Notes under the pieces: generated by a model | What the model was told of the DNA's origin: nothing | Databases searched by the model: none | What the model saw: only the letters and a program-made list of their open reading frames with translations | In this document: in pieces, positions 8,102 through 13,795 of the stretch | Numbering within the stretch: the first letter of the stretch is position 1 | Layout of the letters: every line of letters starts with the position of its first letter | Made by a program: the position numbers and the translations under genes | Source of the DNA: Bordetella parapertussis | Lineage (GTDB): Bacteria; Pseudomonadota; Gammaproteobacteria; Burkholderiales; Burkholderiaceae_C | Direction of reading: 5' to 3' | Assembly (NCBI GenBank): GCA_945888535.1 | Contig: CAMDAN010000069.1 | Span: 1 to 13,795, forward strand | Length of the DNA: 13,795 bases

Positions 8102-8878
8102 ATGCAACTTGCTACTTGGAACGTCAATTCACTCAGCGTGCGCCTGCCTCAGGTCTTAGACTGGCTCAGCCAAAATCCGGTCGACGTTTTGGTTTTACAA
8201 GAAATCAAAATGACCGACGACAAGTTCCCGCATGAAGCGTTCACGCAGGCGGGTTACCACGCGCAATGGTTCGGTCAGAAAACCTACAACGGCGTTGCCC
8301 TTTTAAGCCGAACGCCCGCAACGCAGGTGTTGATAAATATTCCCGGCTTTGCCGATGACATGGCCCGCGTGATCACCGCCAATGTAGGGCCCGTTCGGGT
8401 GATCGGCGCTTATTTTCCCAACGGCCAAGCGCCTGGAACCGATAAGTTTGAGTACAAAATGCAGTGGCTCAAAAGCCTTCGTTCGTGGGTTAAAGAAGAA
8501 CTGCTGGCGCATCCGAATTTGGTCTTGATGGGTGACTACAACATCACCTTTGACGATGCTGACGTCTGGGACCCCGAAGGGATGCGCGATCAAATCCATT
8601 GCACCGATGAGGAACGCTACCAACTCGGCGCCTTGGTCGCCTTAGGATTAAATGACAGCTTCCGATTGTTTGAACAACCCGCGCAAAGCTACAGCTGGTG
8701 GGACTACCGCGATTTTGGCTTTAGGCGCAAACGCGGCCTGCGCATCGACCATATCCTTATCAGCCACGCCCTTAAACCTTTGGCGCGGGCCTGCCACATC
8801 GACACCACCCCCCGAAAAAATGAGCGCCCGAGTGACCACGCGCCGGTGGTGCTGACGCTGGACATAGCGCAAAGTTAA
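8102..8878 (+). CDS. xth: Exodeoxyribonuclease III (AP endonuclease)
   Basis: A 258-residue member of the exonuclease III/EEP nuclease superfamily. It cleaves at abasic sites and removes 3' blocking groups in base-excision repair. Active-site residues are in the expected order: N7 (TWNVNS), E34 (LQEIK), Y104 (GAYFPNG), D145 and N147 (MGDYNIT), D216-H217 (RIDHILIS) and D245-H246 (PSDHAPV). SYSWWDYRDFGFRRKRGLRIDH is the segment that contacts DNA in this family. The length and residues fit XthA rather than a general EEP phosphatase. It is the last gene of the tight thyA-folA-xth run, 3 bp after folA and without a Shine-Dalgarno sequence. It converges on ntrC with a 19-bp gap, where I see no convincing terminator. 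Confidence 0.95.
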   Translation: MQLATWNVNSLSVRLPQVLDWLSQNPVDVLVLQEIKMTDDKFPHEAFTQAGYHAQWFGQKTYNGVALLSRTPATQVLINIPGFADDMARVITANVGPVRVIGAYFPNGQAPGTDKFEYKMQWLKSLRSWVKEELLAHPNLVLMGDYNITFDDADVWDPEGMRDQIHCTDEERYQLGALVALGLNDSFRLFEQPAQSYSWWDYRDFGFRRKRGLRIDHILISHALKPLARACHIDTTPRKNERPSDHAPVVLTLDIAQS

Positions 8879-8897
8879 GGTGGTGCGGTAGGGTTGA

Positions 8898-10496
8898 TTA
8901 CTCCTGCGCCCCCACACCGCCCTTTTTATCCAAGCCCAATTCCTGAATTTTTCGGGTAATGGTATTGCGACCAATGCCGAGTTGATTGGCAGCATCAATG
9001 CGGCGACCGCGGGTGTGGGTTAAGGCGGCTTGAATCAACCTCGCCTCAAATCTGCGGGTTAACACATCCCAGACATCACCATGGCCTGTGCGTAACAGCG
9101 TTAAAGCTTCGTCCTCTAATTCCAACTCCCAACCCGTCAGTGGGGCGACAACCGCTTTTTCCAAACCACGGGGCTGCGTTGGCCACACTAGGTCTGCAGT
9201 GCTTGCAGTTTCGCTTTGTTCTGATCCTAAAGACGGGTTTGAAATCTCGGGTGGTGATGAAGCCGATGCCAGCGCATTCATTCGCGCGTGGTCCACCCAG
9301 TCGCTGCCGTTACCAGCGTGCAAACCCAAACGCGAAAGGCCTAACTCAGGAGGTAAATCTTTAGGCTCAATCACCTGGGCTGGCGCCATGACCGTCAGCC
9401 AATGGCAGATATTTTGAAGTTGGCGCACGTTGCCCGGAAAGGCAAAGTTTTCCATTGCCGCCAAGGCGGTGTCTGAAATCCGCTTGGGTTCCACACCCAG
9501 TTGTCGTGCACTGTGCTGTAAAAAATGGCGGGTGAGCATGGGAATGTCTTCTCTGCGCTCACGCAGTGCTGGCAAGCGCAAGCGAATGACGTTCAAGCGG
9601 TGAAACAAGTCTTCGCGAAACGCGCCTTCTTTGACACGGGTTTCGAGGTCTTGGTGTGTCGCAGCGATCACTCGCACATTGGTTTTGACTGCGGTGTGCC
9701 CGCCGACGCGGTAAAAGTGGCCATCACTAAGTACACGCAGCAATCGGGTTTGCAACTCAAACGGCATGTCGCCAATTTCATCGAGAAACAAAGTGCCTTC
9801 GTCGGCTTGTTCAAAGCGCCCACGGCGTTGGGTTTGCGCCCCGGTAAACGCTCCGCGTTCGTGCCCGAACAATTCACTTTCCAACAACTCTTTAGGAATC
9901 GCTGCGGTATTGATGGCAACAAAAGGTCCGCTGGCGCGGGTAGAGTGTTTGTGTAAGGCGCGAGCAACAAGCTCTTTTCCAGAACCGGACTCACCGGTAA
10001 TCATGACGGTCACATTGCTTTGGCTTAAACGACCAATCGCACGGAAGACGTCTTGCATAGCGGGCGCTTGGCCGAGCATTTCCGGCGTCTCGCCCATGCG
10101 TTCTTCAGATACTTCTTCGCGTTGGCTTTCTTGAACAGCGCGGCGAATCAATTCAACCGCTTTGGGAAGGTCAAAGGGTTTTGGCAAATACTCAAACGCG
10201 CCACCTTGAAATGCGCTCACGGCGCTGTCTAAATCCGAGAAGGCCGTCATGATGATGACGGGCAAACCGGGATGTTTAGCTTTGACTTTTTCTAAAAGCT
10301 CCAAGCCCGAACCACCTGGCATACGGATATCGCTAACGAGAATTTGAGGACCGTCTTCGTCGGTGCTGTTGTTAAGCGCGGCAAGAACATCGCGCGAATT
10401 TGAAAAACTGCGGGTTGGGAGTTGCTCGCGCAACAGGGCTTTCTCCAAGACGAAACGGATGGACTGGTCATCGTCTACGATCCAAATCGGCTTCAT
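8898..10496 (-). CDS. ntrC: Nitrogen regulation response regulator NtrC (sigma-54 activator)
   Basis: A 532-residue NtrC-family activator. Receiver domain (1-120): acidic pocket V7-D8-D9-D10, phosphoacceptor D56 (LVSDIRMP), T84 and K106 (LPKPF). AAA+ domain (about 140-370): Walker A GESGSGKE (168-175), the sigma-54 contact loop GAFTGA (215-220), Walker B TLFLDE (235-240), and sensor/arginine-finger segment FREDLFHRLNV (293-303). A Fis-type helix-turn-helix closes the protein (GRRIDAANQLGIGRNTITRK, 497-516). Residues 390-450 form an alanine/serine-rich linker absent from the 469-residue E. coli protein. ATG 10496 is chosen because it places the MKPIWIVDDD strand at the N-terminus; the frame reaches back to 10784, but only across ntrB. 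ntrB precedes it by 26 bp. When phosphorylated by NtrB it should activate glnA and other nitrogen genes. Confidence 0.95.
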   Translation of the reverse strand: MKPIWIVDDDQSIRFVLEKALLREQLPTRSFSNSRDVLAALNNSTDEDGPQILVSDIRMPGGSGLELLEKVKAKHPGLPVIIMTAFSDLDSAVSAFQGGAFEYLPKPFDLPKAVELIRRAVQESQREEVSEERMGETPEMLGQAPAMQDVFRAIGRLSQSNVTVMITGESGSGKELVARALHKHSTRASGPFVAINTAAIPKELLESELFGHERGAFTGAQTQRRGRFEQADEGTLFLDEIGDMPFELQTRLLRVLSDGHFYRVGGHTAVKTNVRVIAATHQDLETRVKEGAFREDLFHRLNVIRLRLPALRERREDIPMLTRHFLQHSARQLGVEPKRISDTALAAMENFAFPGNVRQLQNICHWLTVMAPAQVIEPKDLPPELGLSRLGLHAGNGSDWVDHARMNALASASSPPEISNPSLGSEQSETASTADLVWPTQPRGLEKAVVAPLTGWELELEDEALTLLRTGHGDVWDVLTRRFEARLIQAALTHTRGRRIDAANQLGIGRNTITRKIQELGLDKKGGVGAQE

Positions 10497-10522
10497 GGCA
10501 GGCGCTTTCGAGTATTTAACAT
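10493..10522 (-). other. Nine-codon mini-ORF filling the ntrB-ntrC gap
   Basis: An ATG at 10522-10520 follows the ntrB TAA (10525-10523) with no base between. It encodes MLNTRKRLP and ends in a TGA (10495-10493) that overlaps the ntrC ATG as ATGA. ntrC has no Shine-Dalgarno sequence, so a terminating and reinitiating ribosome could use this as a relay. The geometry is seen directly; translation is inferred, and chance cannot be excluded. Confidence 0.25.
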
Positions 10523-11581
10523 TTATGGCAAGGGAATCAAAATTTTGAAATCGGTTCGGCCAGGCACGCTTTCGACTTCGATCAATCCATGGTGCTGCTG
10601 CACAAAAGTTTGCGCCAAGGTCAAACCCAGGCCAGATCCGCCGTCTCGTCCCGATACCAAGGGATAAAAAATGCGGTCTTTGATCGAATCGGGTATCCCC
10701 GGTCCGTTGTCTATAACATGCAATTCCAATGCCAAGCGGTAGCGTTGTTTGCCAAAAGTAATCTGGCGACACACCCGTGTACAAAATGTCAGGCTGGCAT
10801 CGCCCTGCCCCATGCGCTCAGACAGCGCTTGGCAGGCGTTATGGGCAATATTGAGAACGGTTTGAATCAGTTGCTCCCGGTCTCCGCGAAACTCGGGGAT
10901 CGAGATGTCATAGTCACGTACCACTTGCAAGCCTCTGGGGAACTCGGCCAGAATCAAAGACCGAACCCGCTCGCAAACTTCGTGGATATTGACGTCCCCC
11001 ACGGTATGCGGGCGTCTATGCGGCGCTAACAAACGGTCCACTAAAAGTTGGAGGCGGTCGGCCTCCCGAATAATGACTTGGGTGTATTCGGTCAGCCCCG
11101 TCGATCCGATCTCCATTTCAAGCAACTGCGCAGCACCCCGAATACCGCCCAAGGGATTCTTAATCTCGTGCGCTAAATTTCGGATGAGTTCTTTGTTGGC
11201 TTGGGCTTGCTCTGCAAGCCGCTCTTCACGTTCTTGGCGCGTCTGCTGTTCTAAGGGAACCAACTCAACCACGATTTGGTTACTCTGGTCAGCGCGTGTC
11301 ACGATCACATGAACCGGAAGGGGCTCAAGCCCGACTCGCCGTAAAAACGCGTCATACCGCAAAGCGGAAAAAGTATTTTGATTCGCGCCCTGAATCGCAT
11401 CGCGCAATGGCCCAGGCTCCGTAAAGACATCCGCAAAAGAAGAGCCCACAATGGTGCGTCTCGAAATTCCCAGTGCATCTTCTAGCGCAGCGTTCGAAAA
11501 AACAACCACCCCATCGGTGCGCACCACGGCGACCAAGGTCGCCAGCAAGTCATAAGGTAAGAACGGTGAAGGCGGGGTCAC
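10523..11581 (-). CDS. ntrB: Nitrogen regulation sensor histidine kinase NtrB
   Basis: A 352-residue cytosolic kinase without membrane segments, as expected for NtrB/GlnL. An N-terminal PAS domain (about 10-110; LVAVVRTDGVVVFSNAALED) is followed by the H-box with phosphorylated His138 (NLAHEIKNPLGGIRGAAQLL). The ATPase part carries N248 (LNIAHNACQAL), D291 (VIDNGPGIP) and the glycine-rich GRDGGSGLGLTLAQ (311-324). It phosphorylates NtrC under nitrogen limitation and is switched to phosphatase mode by PII. The start is a GTG (11581-11579) without a Shine-Dalgarno sequence; the frame is open slightly further upstream but into the preceding gene. It lies 23 bp after the DUF4124 gene and 26 bp before ntrC. 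Confidence 0.95.
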   Translation of the reverse strand: MTPPSPFLPYDLLATLVAVVRTDGVVVFSNAALEDALGISRRTIVGSSFADVFTEPGPLRDAIQGANQNTFSALRYDAFLRRVGLEPLPVHVIVTRADQSNQIVVELVPLEQQTRQEREERLAEQAQANKELIRNLAHEIKNPLGGIRGAAQLLEMEIGSTGLTEYTQVIIREADRLQLLVDRLLAPHRRPHTVGDVNIHEVCERVRSLILAEFPRGLQVVRDYDISIPEFRGDREQLIQTVLNIAHNACQALSERMGQGDASLTFCTRVCRQITFGKQRYRLALELHVIDNGPGIPDSIKDRIFYPLVSGRDGGSGLGLTLAQTFVQQHHGLIEVESVPGRTDFKILIPLP

Positions 11582-11604
11582 AACAAAGCGCAGTCTGGTA
11601 TCGG

Positions 11605-12075
11605 TTATCGGTTCACGGACAAGCGTTCTAATTCGCGGCGAAGTCCCGCGATATCTTCCGCATTGCGGTTCAAACTGTCTTTCAGTTGGGCAATGCGATC
11701 TAAGTATTTCTGATGGTTGCGTGACTCTGCACCTTGTTTTTCGGGTGCGCCTTGGTTGTACTCGGTTTTTAAGTCTGTTTGCCGAGCTTCAAGCTTCTTT
11801 AATTCCGTCTCCAAAATCCAACGGGCATCAGCATCTTTTTTCTTTTGCTCTTGGCTCGTTGAGGTCGTTGAGGTCGTTGCGGGCACACCTCGAACACTTT
11901 GGGGCGCAGGGATAACCGTGACCGTCACCGCCGAAACTAATTTACAAGCAGCTGCTTTATCAGAGGTAACTTGGTTGGTGTATTCGTTACCGCAACGGTA
12001 CACCGGGCTTTGCGCATAGGCAAAGCTTACGAAAAGAAACGTGAAGAGCAAGGGCAAACAAAAAGGACGGCGCAA
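11605..12075 (-). CDS. Exported DUF4124-type protein with C-terminal coiled coil
   Basis: A probable periplasmic protein of unknown function between glnA and ntrB. From the preferred TTG start (12075-12073) it has 156 residues: an RRPF n-region, the hydrophobic core LPLLFTFLFVSF, an AYA-Q cleavage site near residue 21, then a short DUF4124-like segment with two cysteines (YRCGNEYTN and AAACKLV). A Thr/Ser-rich linker follows (TTSTTSTS), then a charged heptad-like helix (ILETELKKLEARQTDLKTEY and LDRIAQLKDSLNRNAEDIAG). The start is uncertain. The frame is open to an ATG at 12153 that overlaps the glnA stop as TGATG, and another ATG lies at 12111. I prefer TTG because AAAGGA precedes it and it gives an ordinary 21-residue signal peptide. 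Both ATG starts would place two RNA hairpins inside the coding region. Any link to nitrogen control is by position only. Confidence 0.75.
   Translation of the reverse strand: MRRPFCLPLLFTFLFVSFAYAQSPVYRCGNEYTNQVTSDKAAACKLVSAVTVTVIPAPQSVRGVPATTSTTSTSQEQKKKDADARWILETELKKLEARQTDLKTEYNQGAPEKQGAESRNHQKYLDRIAQLKDSLNRNAEDIAGLRRELERLSVNR
11856..11879. repeat. 9-bp tandem repeat in the DUF4124-type gene
   Basis: TCGTTGAGG occurs at 11856-11864 and 11865-11873 and continues as TCGTTG to 11879. It keeps the frame and encodes the Thr-Thr-Ser repeats of the linker, so copy number could vary without breaking the gene. Confidence 0.6.
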
Positions 12076-12089
12076 GCCGTCCTTTTTTT
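12060..12089 (-). terminator. Intrinsic terminator downstream of glnA, usable in both directions
   Basis: GGACGGC (12065-12071) and GCCGTCC (12076-12082) form a perfect 7-bp GC-rich stem with a 4-base loop. A7 lies before and T5-G-T3 after it on the minus strand, and T7 follows on the plus strand. It begins about 70 bases after the glnA stop. It should end most glnA transcripts, with read-through feeding the DUF4124 gene, ntrB and ntrC. Unusually, the in-frame TTG preferred as the DUF4124-type start lies in the loop (TTGC on the minus strand), with AAAGGA spanning the A-run and the base of the 5' arm. Confidence 0.9.
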
Positions 12090-12110
12090 CCAAGCGTTGT
12101 GGTGCTGCCA

Positions 12111-12142
12111 TTCCCCGAATTGCGGTCACGCTTTTCGGGGAA
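12111..12142 (-). other. Large hairpin between the glnA stop and the terminator
   Basis: TTCCCCGAA (minus strand, 12142-12134) pairs exactly with TTCGGGGAA (12119-12111). Inside, GCG and CGC pair around TGAC, separated from the outer stem by a symmetric AA/AA loop. No T-run follows, so it is not a terminator by itself. It starts 10 bases after the glnA stop, and its 3' arm covers the in-frame ATG at 12111. It may protect the glnA mRNA 3' end or control read-through translation; both roles are inference. Confidence 0.6.
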
Positions 12143-12152
12143 AAACTGCGCA

Positions 12153-13568
12153 TCAGAGCGAGTAGTACATATCGAATTCGATAGGGTGTGTCGCCATACG
12201 CAAGCGTGTGACTTCGCCCATTTTCAATTCGATGTAGGCATCGAGCATGCTGTCAGAGAACACGCCGCCTTTGGTCAAGAACGCGCGGTCTGCATTGAGG
12301 CAGTCCAAGGCCTGGTCCAAGCTGTGGCACACGGTTGGGACCAACGCGTCTTCCTCGGGTGGGAGGTGGTACAAGTCTTTGGTTGCGGCTTCACCGGGAT
12401 GGATTTTGTTTTCCACGCCGTCTAAACCAGCCATCATCAACGCTGCGAAACCAAGGTACGGATTCATCAATGGATCAGGGAAGCGGGCTTCGATGCGGCG
12501 GCCTTTGGGGTTTGCCACAAAGGGAATACGAATCGAAGCAGAGCGGTTGCGTGACGAATAAGCCAACTTCACAGGCGCTTCATAGCCTGGGACCAAACGC
12601 TTATAGCTGTTGGTGCCAGGGTTGGTGATGGCGTTCAAAGCACGGGCGTGCTTGATGATGCCGCCGATGTAGTACAGCGCGAAATCAGACAATCCTGCGT
12701 AACCGTCACCGGCAAACAGGTTTTTGCCGTCTTTCCAGATCGACTGGTGCACGTGCATTCCAGAGCCGTTGTCGCCCACAATGGGTTTGGGCATGAAGGT
12801 CGCGGTCTTGCCGTAAGCGTGTGCCACGTTTTGAACCACATATTTCAAGATTTGGGTCCAATCGGCACGCTCAACCAAGGTGCTAAAGCGGGTACCGATT
12901 TCGTTTTGGCCAGCGCCAGCGACTTCGTGGTGGAACACTTCAACGGGAACGCCCAAGGATTCAAGAATCAAAGACATTTCTGCGCGCATGTCTTGGGTGC
13001 TGTCAACAGGAGGAACAGGGAAGTAGCCGCCCTTGACGGTAGGACGGTGGCCTTTGTTGCCACCAGGCATCTCTTTGCCCGAGTTCCATGGAGCTTCTGC
13101 TTCGTCAATTTTGAAGAAAGAGCCCGACATATCGGTGTTCCAACGCACATCGTCAAAAATGAAGAACTCAGGCTCAGGACCGAAATAGGCGGTATCGCCA
13201 ATGCCAGAGGCTTTGAGGTAGGCTTCCGCGCGCTTAGCGATCGAACGGGGATCGCGGTCATAGGCCTTTCCGTCGCTTGGCTCGACCACATCGCAGCTCA
13301 AAAAGAGCGTGGTTTCTTCAAAGAAGGGGTCAATATTGGCGGTATTGGCATCGGGCATGAGTTGCATGTCAGAAGCCTCAATGCCTTTCCATCCTGCGAT
13401 GGAAGAGCCGTCAAAGGCGTGGCCGGAGACAAATTTGTCTTCGTCAAAATGCGAAATAGGCACGGTAACGTGCTGCTCTTTACCACGGGTGTCGGTGAAG
13501 CGGAAATCAACAAACTTGACTTCGTTTTCTTTCACCATCTTCATCACGTCTGCGACGGTCTTGGCCAT
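12153..13568 (-). CDS. glnA: Glutamine synthetase type I
   Basis: A 471-residue GSI-type enzyme that makes glutamine from glutamate, ammonia and ATP and forms dodecamers. Visible sites: D53 loop ([11 protein letters not shown]), metal ligands E132 and E134 (FGPEPEFF), E215 (FHHEVA) and E223 (QNEIG), H272 (GMHVHQS), R324 ([10 protein letters not shown]), E330, R342, R347 and R362 (EARFPDP). Tyr400 in [10 protein letters not shown] is the expected adenylylation site, which marks the GSI-beta class regulated by GlnE. The ATG at 13568 is chosen over an in-frame ATG six codons upstream because AGGAG (13579-13575) lies 6 bases before it and the protein then has the classic MAKTVADV start and exact family length. 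It is transcribed from a sigma-54 promoter and followed by a hairpin and terminator before the DUF4124-type gene, ntrB and ntrC. Confidence 0.98.
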   Translation of the reverse strand: MAKTVADVMKMVKENEVKFVDFRFTDTRGKEQHVTVPISHFDEDKFVSGHAFDGSSIAGWKGIEASDMQLMPDANTANIDPFFEETTLFLSCDVVEPSDGKAYDRDPRSIAKRAEAYLKASGIGDTAYFGPEPEFFIFDDVRWNTDMSGSFFKIDEAEAPWNSGKEMPGGNKGHRPTVKGGYFPVPPVDSTQDMRAEMSLILESLGVPVEVFHHEVAGAGQNEIGTRFSTLVERADWTQILKYVVQNVAHAYGKTATFMPKPIVGDNGSGMHVHQSIWKDGKNLFAGDGYAGLSDFALYYIGGIIKHARALNAITNPGTNSYKRLVPGYEAPVKLAYSSRNRSASIRIPFVANPKGRRIEARFPDPLMNPYLGFAALMMAGLDGVENKIHPGEAATKDLYHLPPEEDALVPTVCHSLDQALDCLNADRAFLTKGGVFSDSMLDAYIELKMGEVTRLRMATHPIEFDMYYSL

Positions 13569-13616
13569 CAAATACTCCTGTTGCACGGTTATTAAAAAGA
13601 CTTACTTGATCTACCT

Positions 13617-13632
13617 TGCAGCTTTTGTGCCA
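13617..13632 (-). promoter_or_regulatory. Sigma-54 core promoter of glnA
   Basis: On the minus strand TGGCAC (13632-13627), AAAAG, CTGCA (13621-13617) match the consensus TGGCAC-N5-TTGCA at all but one position, with the invariant GG and GC ten bases apart. Transcription should start near 13606, giving a leader of about 38 bases with the AGGAG ribosome-binding site. Together with the two NtrC-type dyads further upstream this is the arrangement of a nitrogen-regulated glnA promoter. Confidence 0.85.
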
Positions 13633-13640
13633 AAGCTGCA
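13617..13640. repeat. Inverted repeat enclosing the sigma-54 promoter core
   Basis: TGCAGCTTT (13617-13625) and AAAGCTGCA (13632-13640) are perfect 9-bp inverted arms around a 6-base centre. One arm contains the -12 element, and most of the -24 element occupies the centre. It could bind a dimeric regulator or be incidental. Confidence 0.5.
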
Positions 13641-13715
13641 GCGCAGAAAAACGGCTTGTCATTGGCTATTTTGCCTTGATAAACCCCGTTTTTATCTGGT
13701 ATTCAGCTAATTTGG

Positions 13716-13727
13716 CTCTTGCAAGAG
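13716..13727. promoter_or_regulatory. 12-bp perfect palindrome upstream of glnA
   Basis: CTCTTGCAAGAG is its own reverse complement. Two more base pairs extend it after one mismatch (13713-13730). It lies between the sigma-54 promoter and the NtrC-type sites, centred about 115 bp upstream of the predicted start. It does not resemble the NtrC dyad. A repressor or bending-protein site is possible but unproven. Confidence 0.3.
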
Positions 13728-13743
13728 GCACAAGTGAACCCCA

Positions 13744-13760
13744 AGCACTATTTGGGTGCG
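13744..13760. promoter_or_regulatory. NtrC-binding dyad, promoter-proximal
   Basis: AGCACTATTTGGGTGCG fits the 17-bp NtrC dyad TGCACC-N5-GGTGCA at 9 of 12 defined positions and keeps the core GCAC-N7-GTGC. Its centre is about 146 bp upstream of the predicted sigma-54 start, a normal enhancer distance. Confidence 0.7.
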
Positions 13761-13770
13761 TCTTTAAATA

Positions 13771-13787
13771 TGCACCATTTTAATGCA
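13771..13787. promoter_or_regulatory. NtrC-binding dyad, promoter-distal
   Basis: TGCACCATTTTAATGCA matches the NtrC dyad TGCACC-N5-GGTGCA at 10 of 12 positions, with a perfect left half. Its centre is about 173 bp upstream of the predicted start and 27 bp from the proximal site. The window ends 8 bases further on, so additional sites may lie outside. Confidence 0.7.
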
Positions 13788-13795
13788 TTCCTAGC

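Noticed and set aside
8879..8925. A possible terminator formed by GGTGGTG and CACACC before a CTTTTT run, after xth.
   Set aside because: The stem is interrupted, the loop is long and the T-run is several bases from the stem. It also overlaps ntrC codons.
10497..10784. A 96-codon N-terminal extension of the ntrC frame.
   Set aside because: It overlaps the end of ntrB in another frame, and NtrC receiver domains begin at the MKPIWIVDDD strand.
13569..13586. An ATG at 13586 as the glnA start.
   Set aside because: The ATG at 13568 has AGGAG at the right distance and yields the 471-residue length with the usual MAKTVADV start.
12648..13595. A 315-codon open frame on the plus strand opposite glnA.
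   Set aside because: It lies entirely antisense to glnA, shows no recognisable domain, and is explained by the codon usage of the conserved glnA frame.
1..13795. CRISPR arrays, insertion sequences, integrase or phage genes, toxin-antitoxin pairs, tRNA genes and attachment repeats.
   Set aside because: Nothing seen supports any of these. The genes are conserved housekeeping types with no sign of transfer.

Overview
The window is an ordinary chromosomal segment of a proteobacterium, most likely a betaproteobacterium of the order Burkholderiales (Comamonadaceae-like). This placement is inferred from gene order (glnA, a DUF4124 gene, ntrB, ntrC; DUF2069 next to a FAD-linked oxidase; thyA-folA-xth) and from the look of the proteins. 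No database search was run. It holds thirteen genes. I see no rRNA, tRNA, CRISPR array, insertion sequence or prophage. No stretch over 300 bases lacks a gene; the longest gap is the 227 bp upstream of glnA.

Left part (1-4843): the start of a CBS-domain protein gene runs off the left edge, divergent from metY (O-acetylhomoserine sulfhydrylase). metY converges with an L-2-hydroxyglutarate oxidase-like flavoprotein gene, and the two overlap by 38 bp at their 3' ends. Divergent from the flavoprotein gene is an alpha/beta hydrolase gene, whose likely start is a GTG at 2801. It converges, with a 3-bp gap, on a YihY/BrkB membrane protein gene whose terminator hairpin lies within its last codons.

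Middle part (4865-8878): a plus-strand run of DUF2069 membrane protein, FAD-linked oxidase of the D-2-hydroxyglutarate/D-lactate dehydrogenase type, thyA, folA and xth. The genes overlap by 4 bp or are 3 to 31 bp apart. ThyA converts dUMP to dTMP and oxidises methylene-tetrahydrofolate to dihydrofolate, FolA recycles the dihydrofolate, and Xth repairs abasic and 3'-blocked DNA.

Right part (8898-13795, minus strand): a nitrogen-control cluster transcribed glnA, DUF4124 gene, ntrB, ntrC. Upstream of glnA are a clear sigma-54 core promoter (GG-N10-GC) and two NtrC-type dyads, so NtrC encoded here probably activates its own cluster. Between glnA and the DUF4124 gene lie a hairpin and a textbook intrinsic terminator. 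The terminator's loop contains the TTG that best fits as the start of the DUF4124 signal peptide. This points to a control on read-through from glnA into ntrBC, and it is the most interesting local feature. ntrB and ntrC are joined by an exact 9-codon mini-ORF.

The window is mostly housekeeping. The points of interest are regulatory and architectural rather than a new enzyme system.
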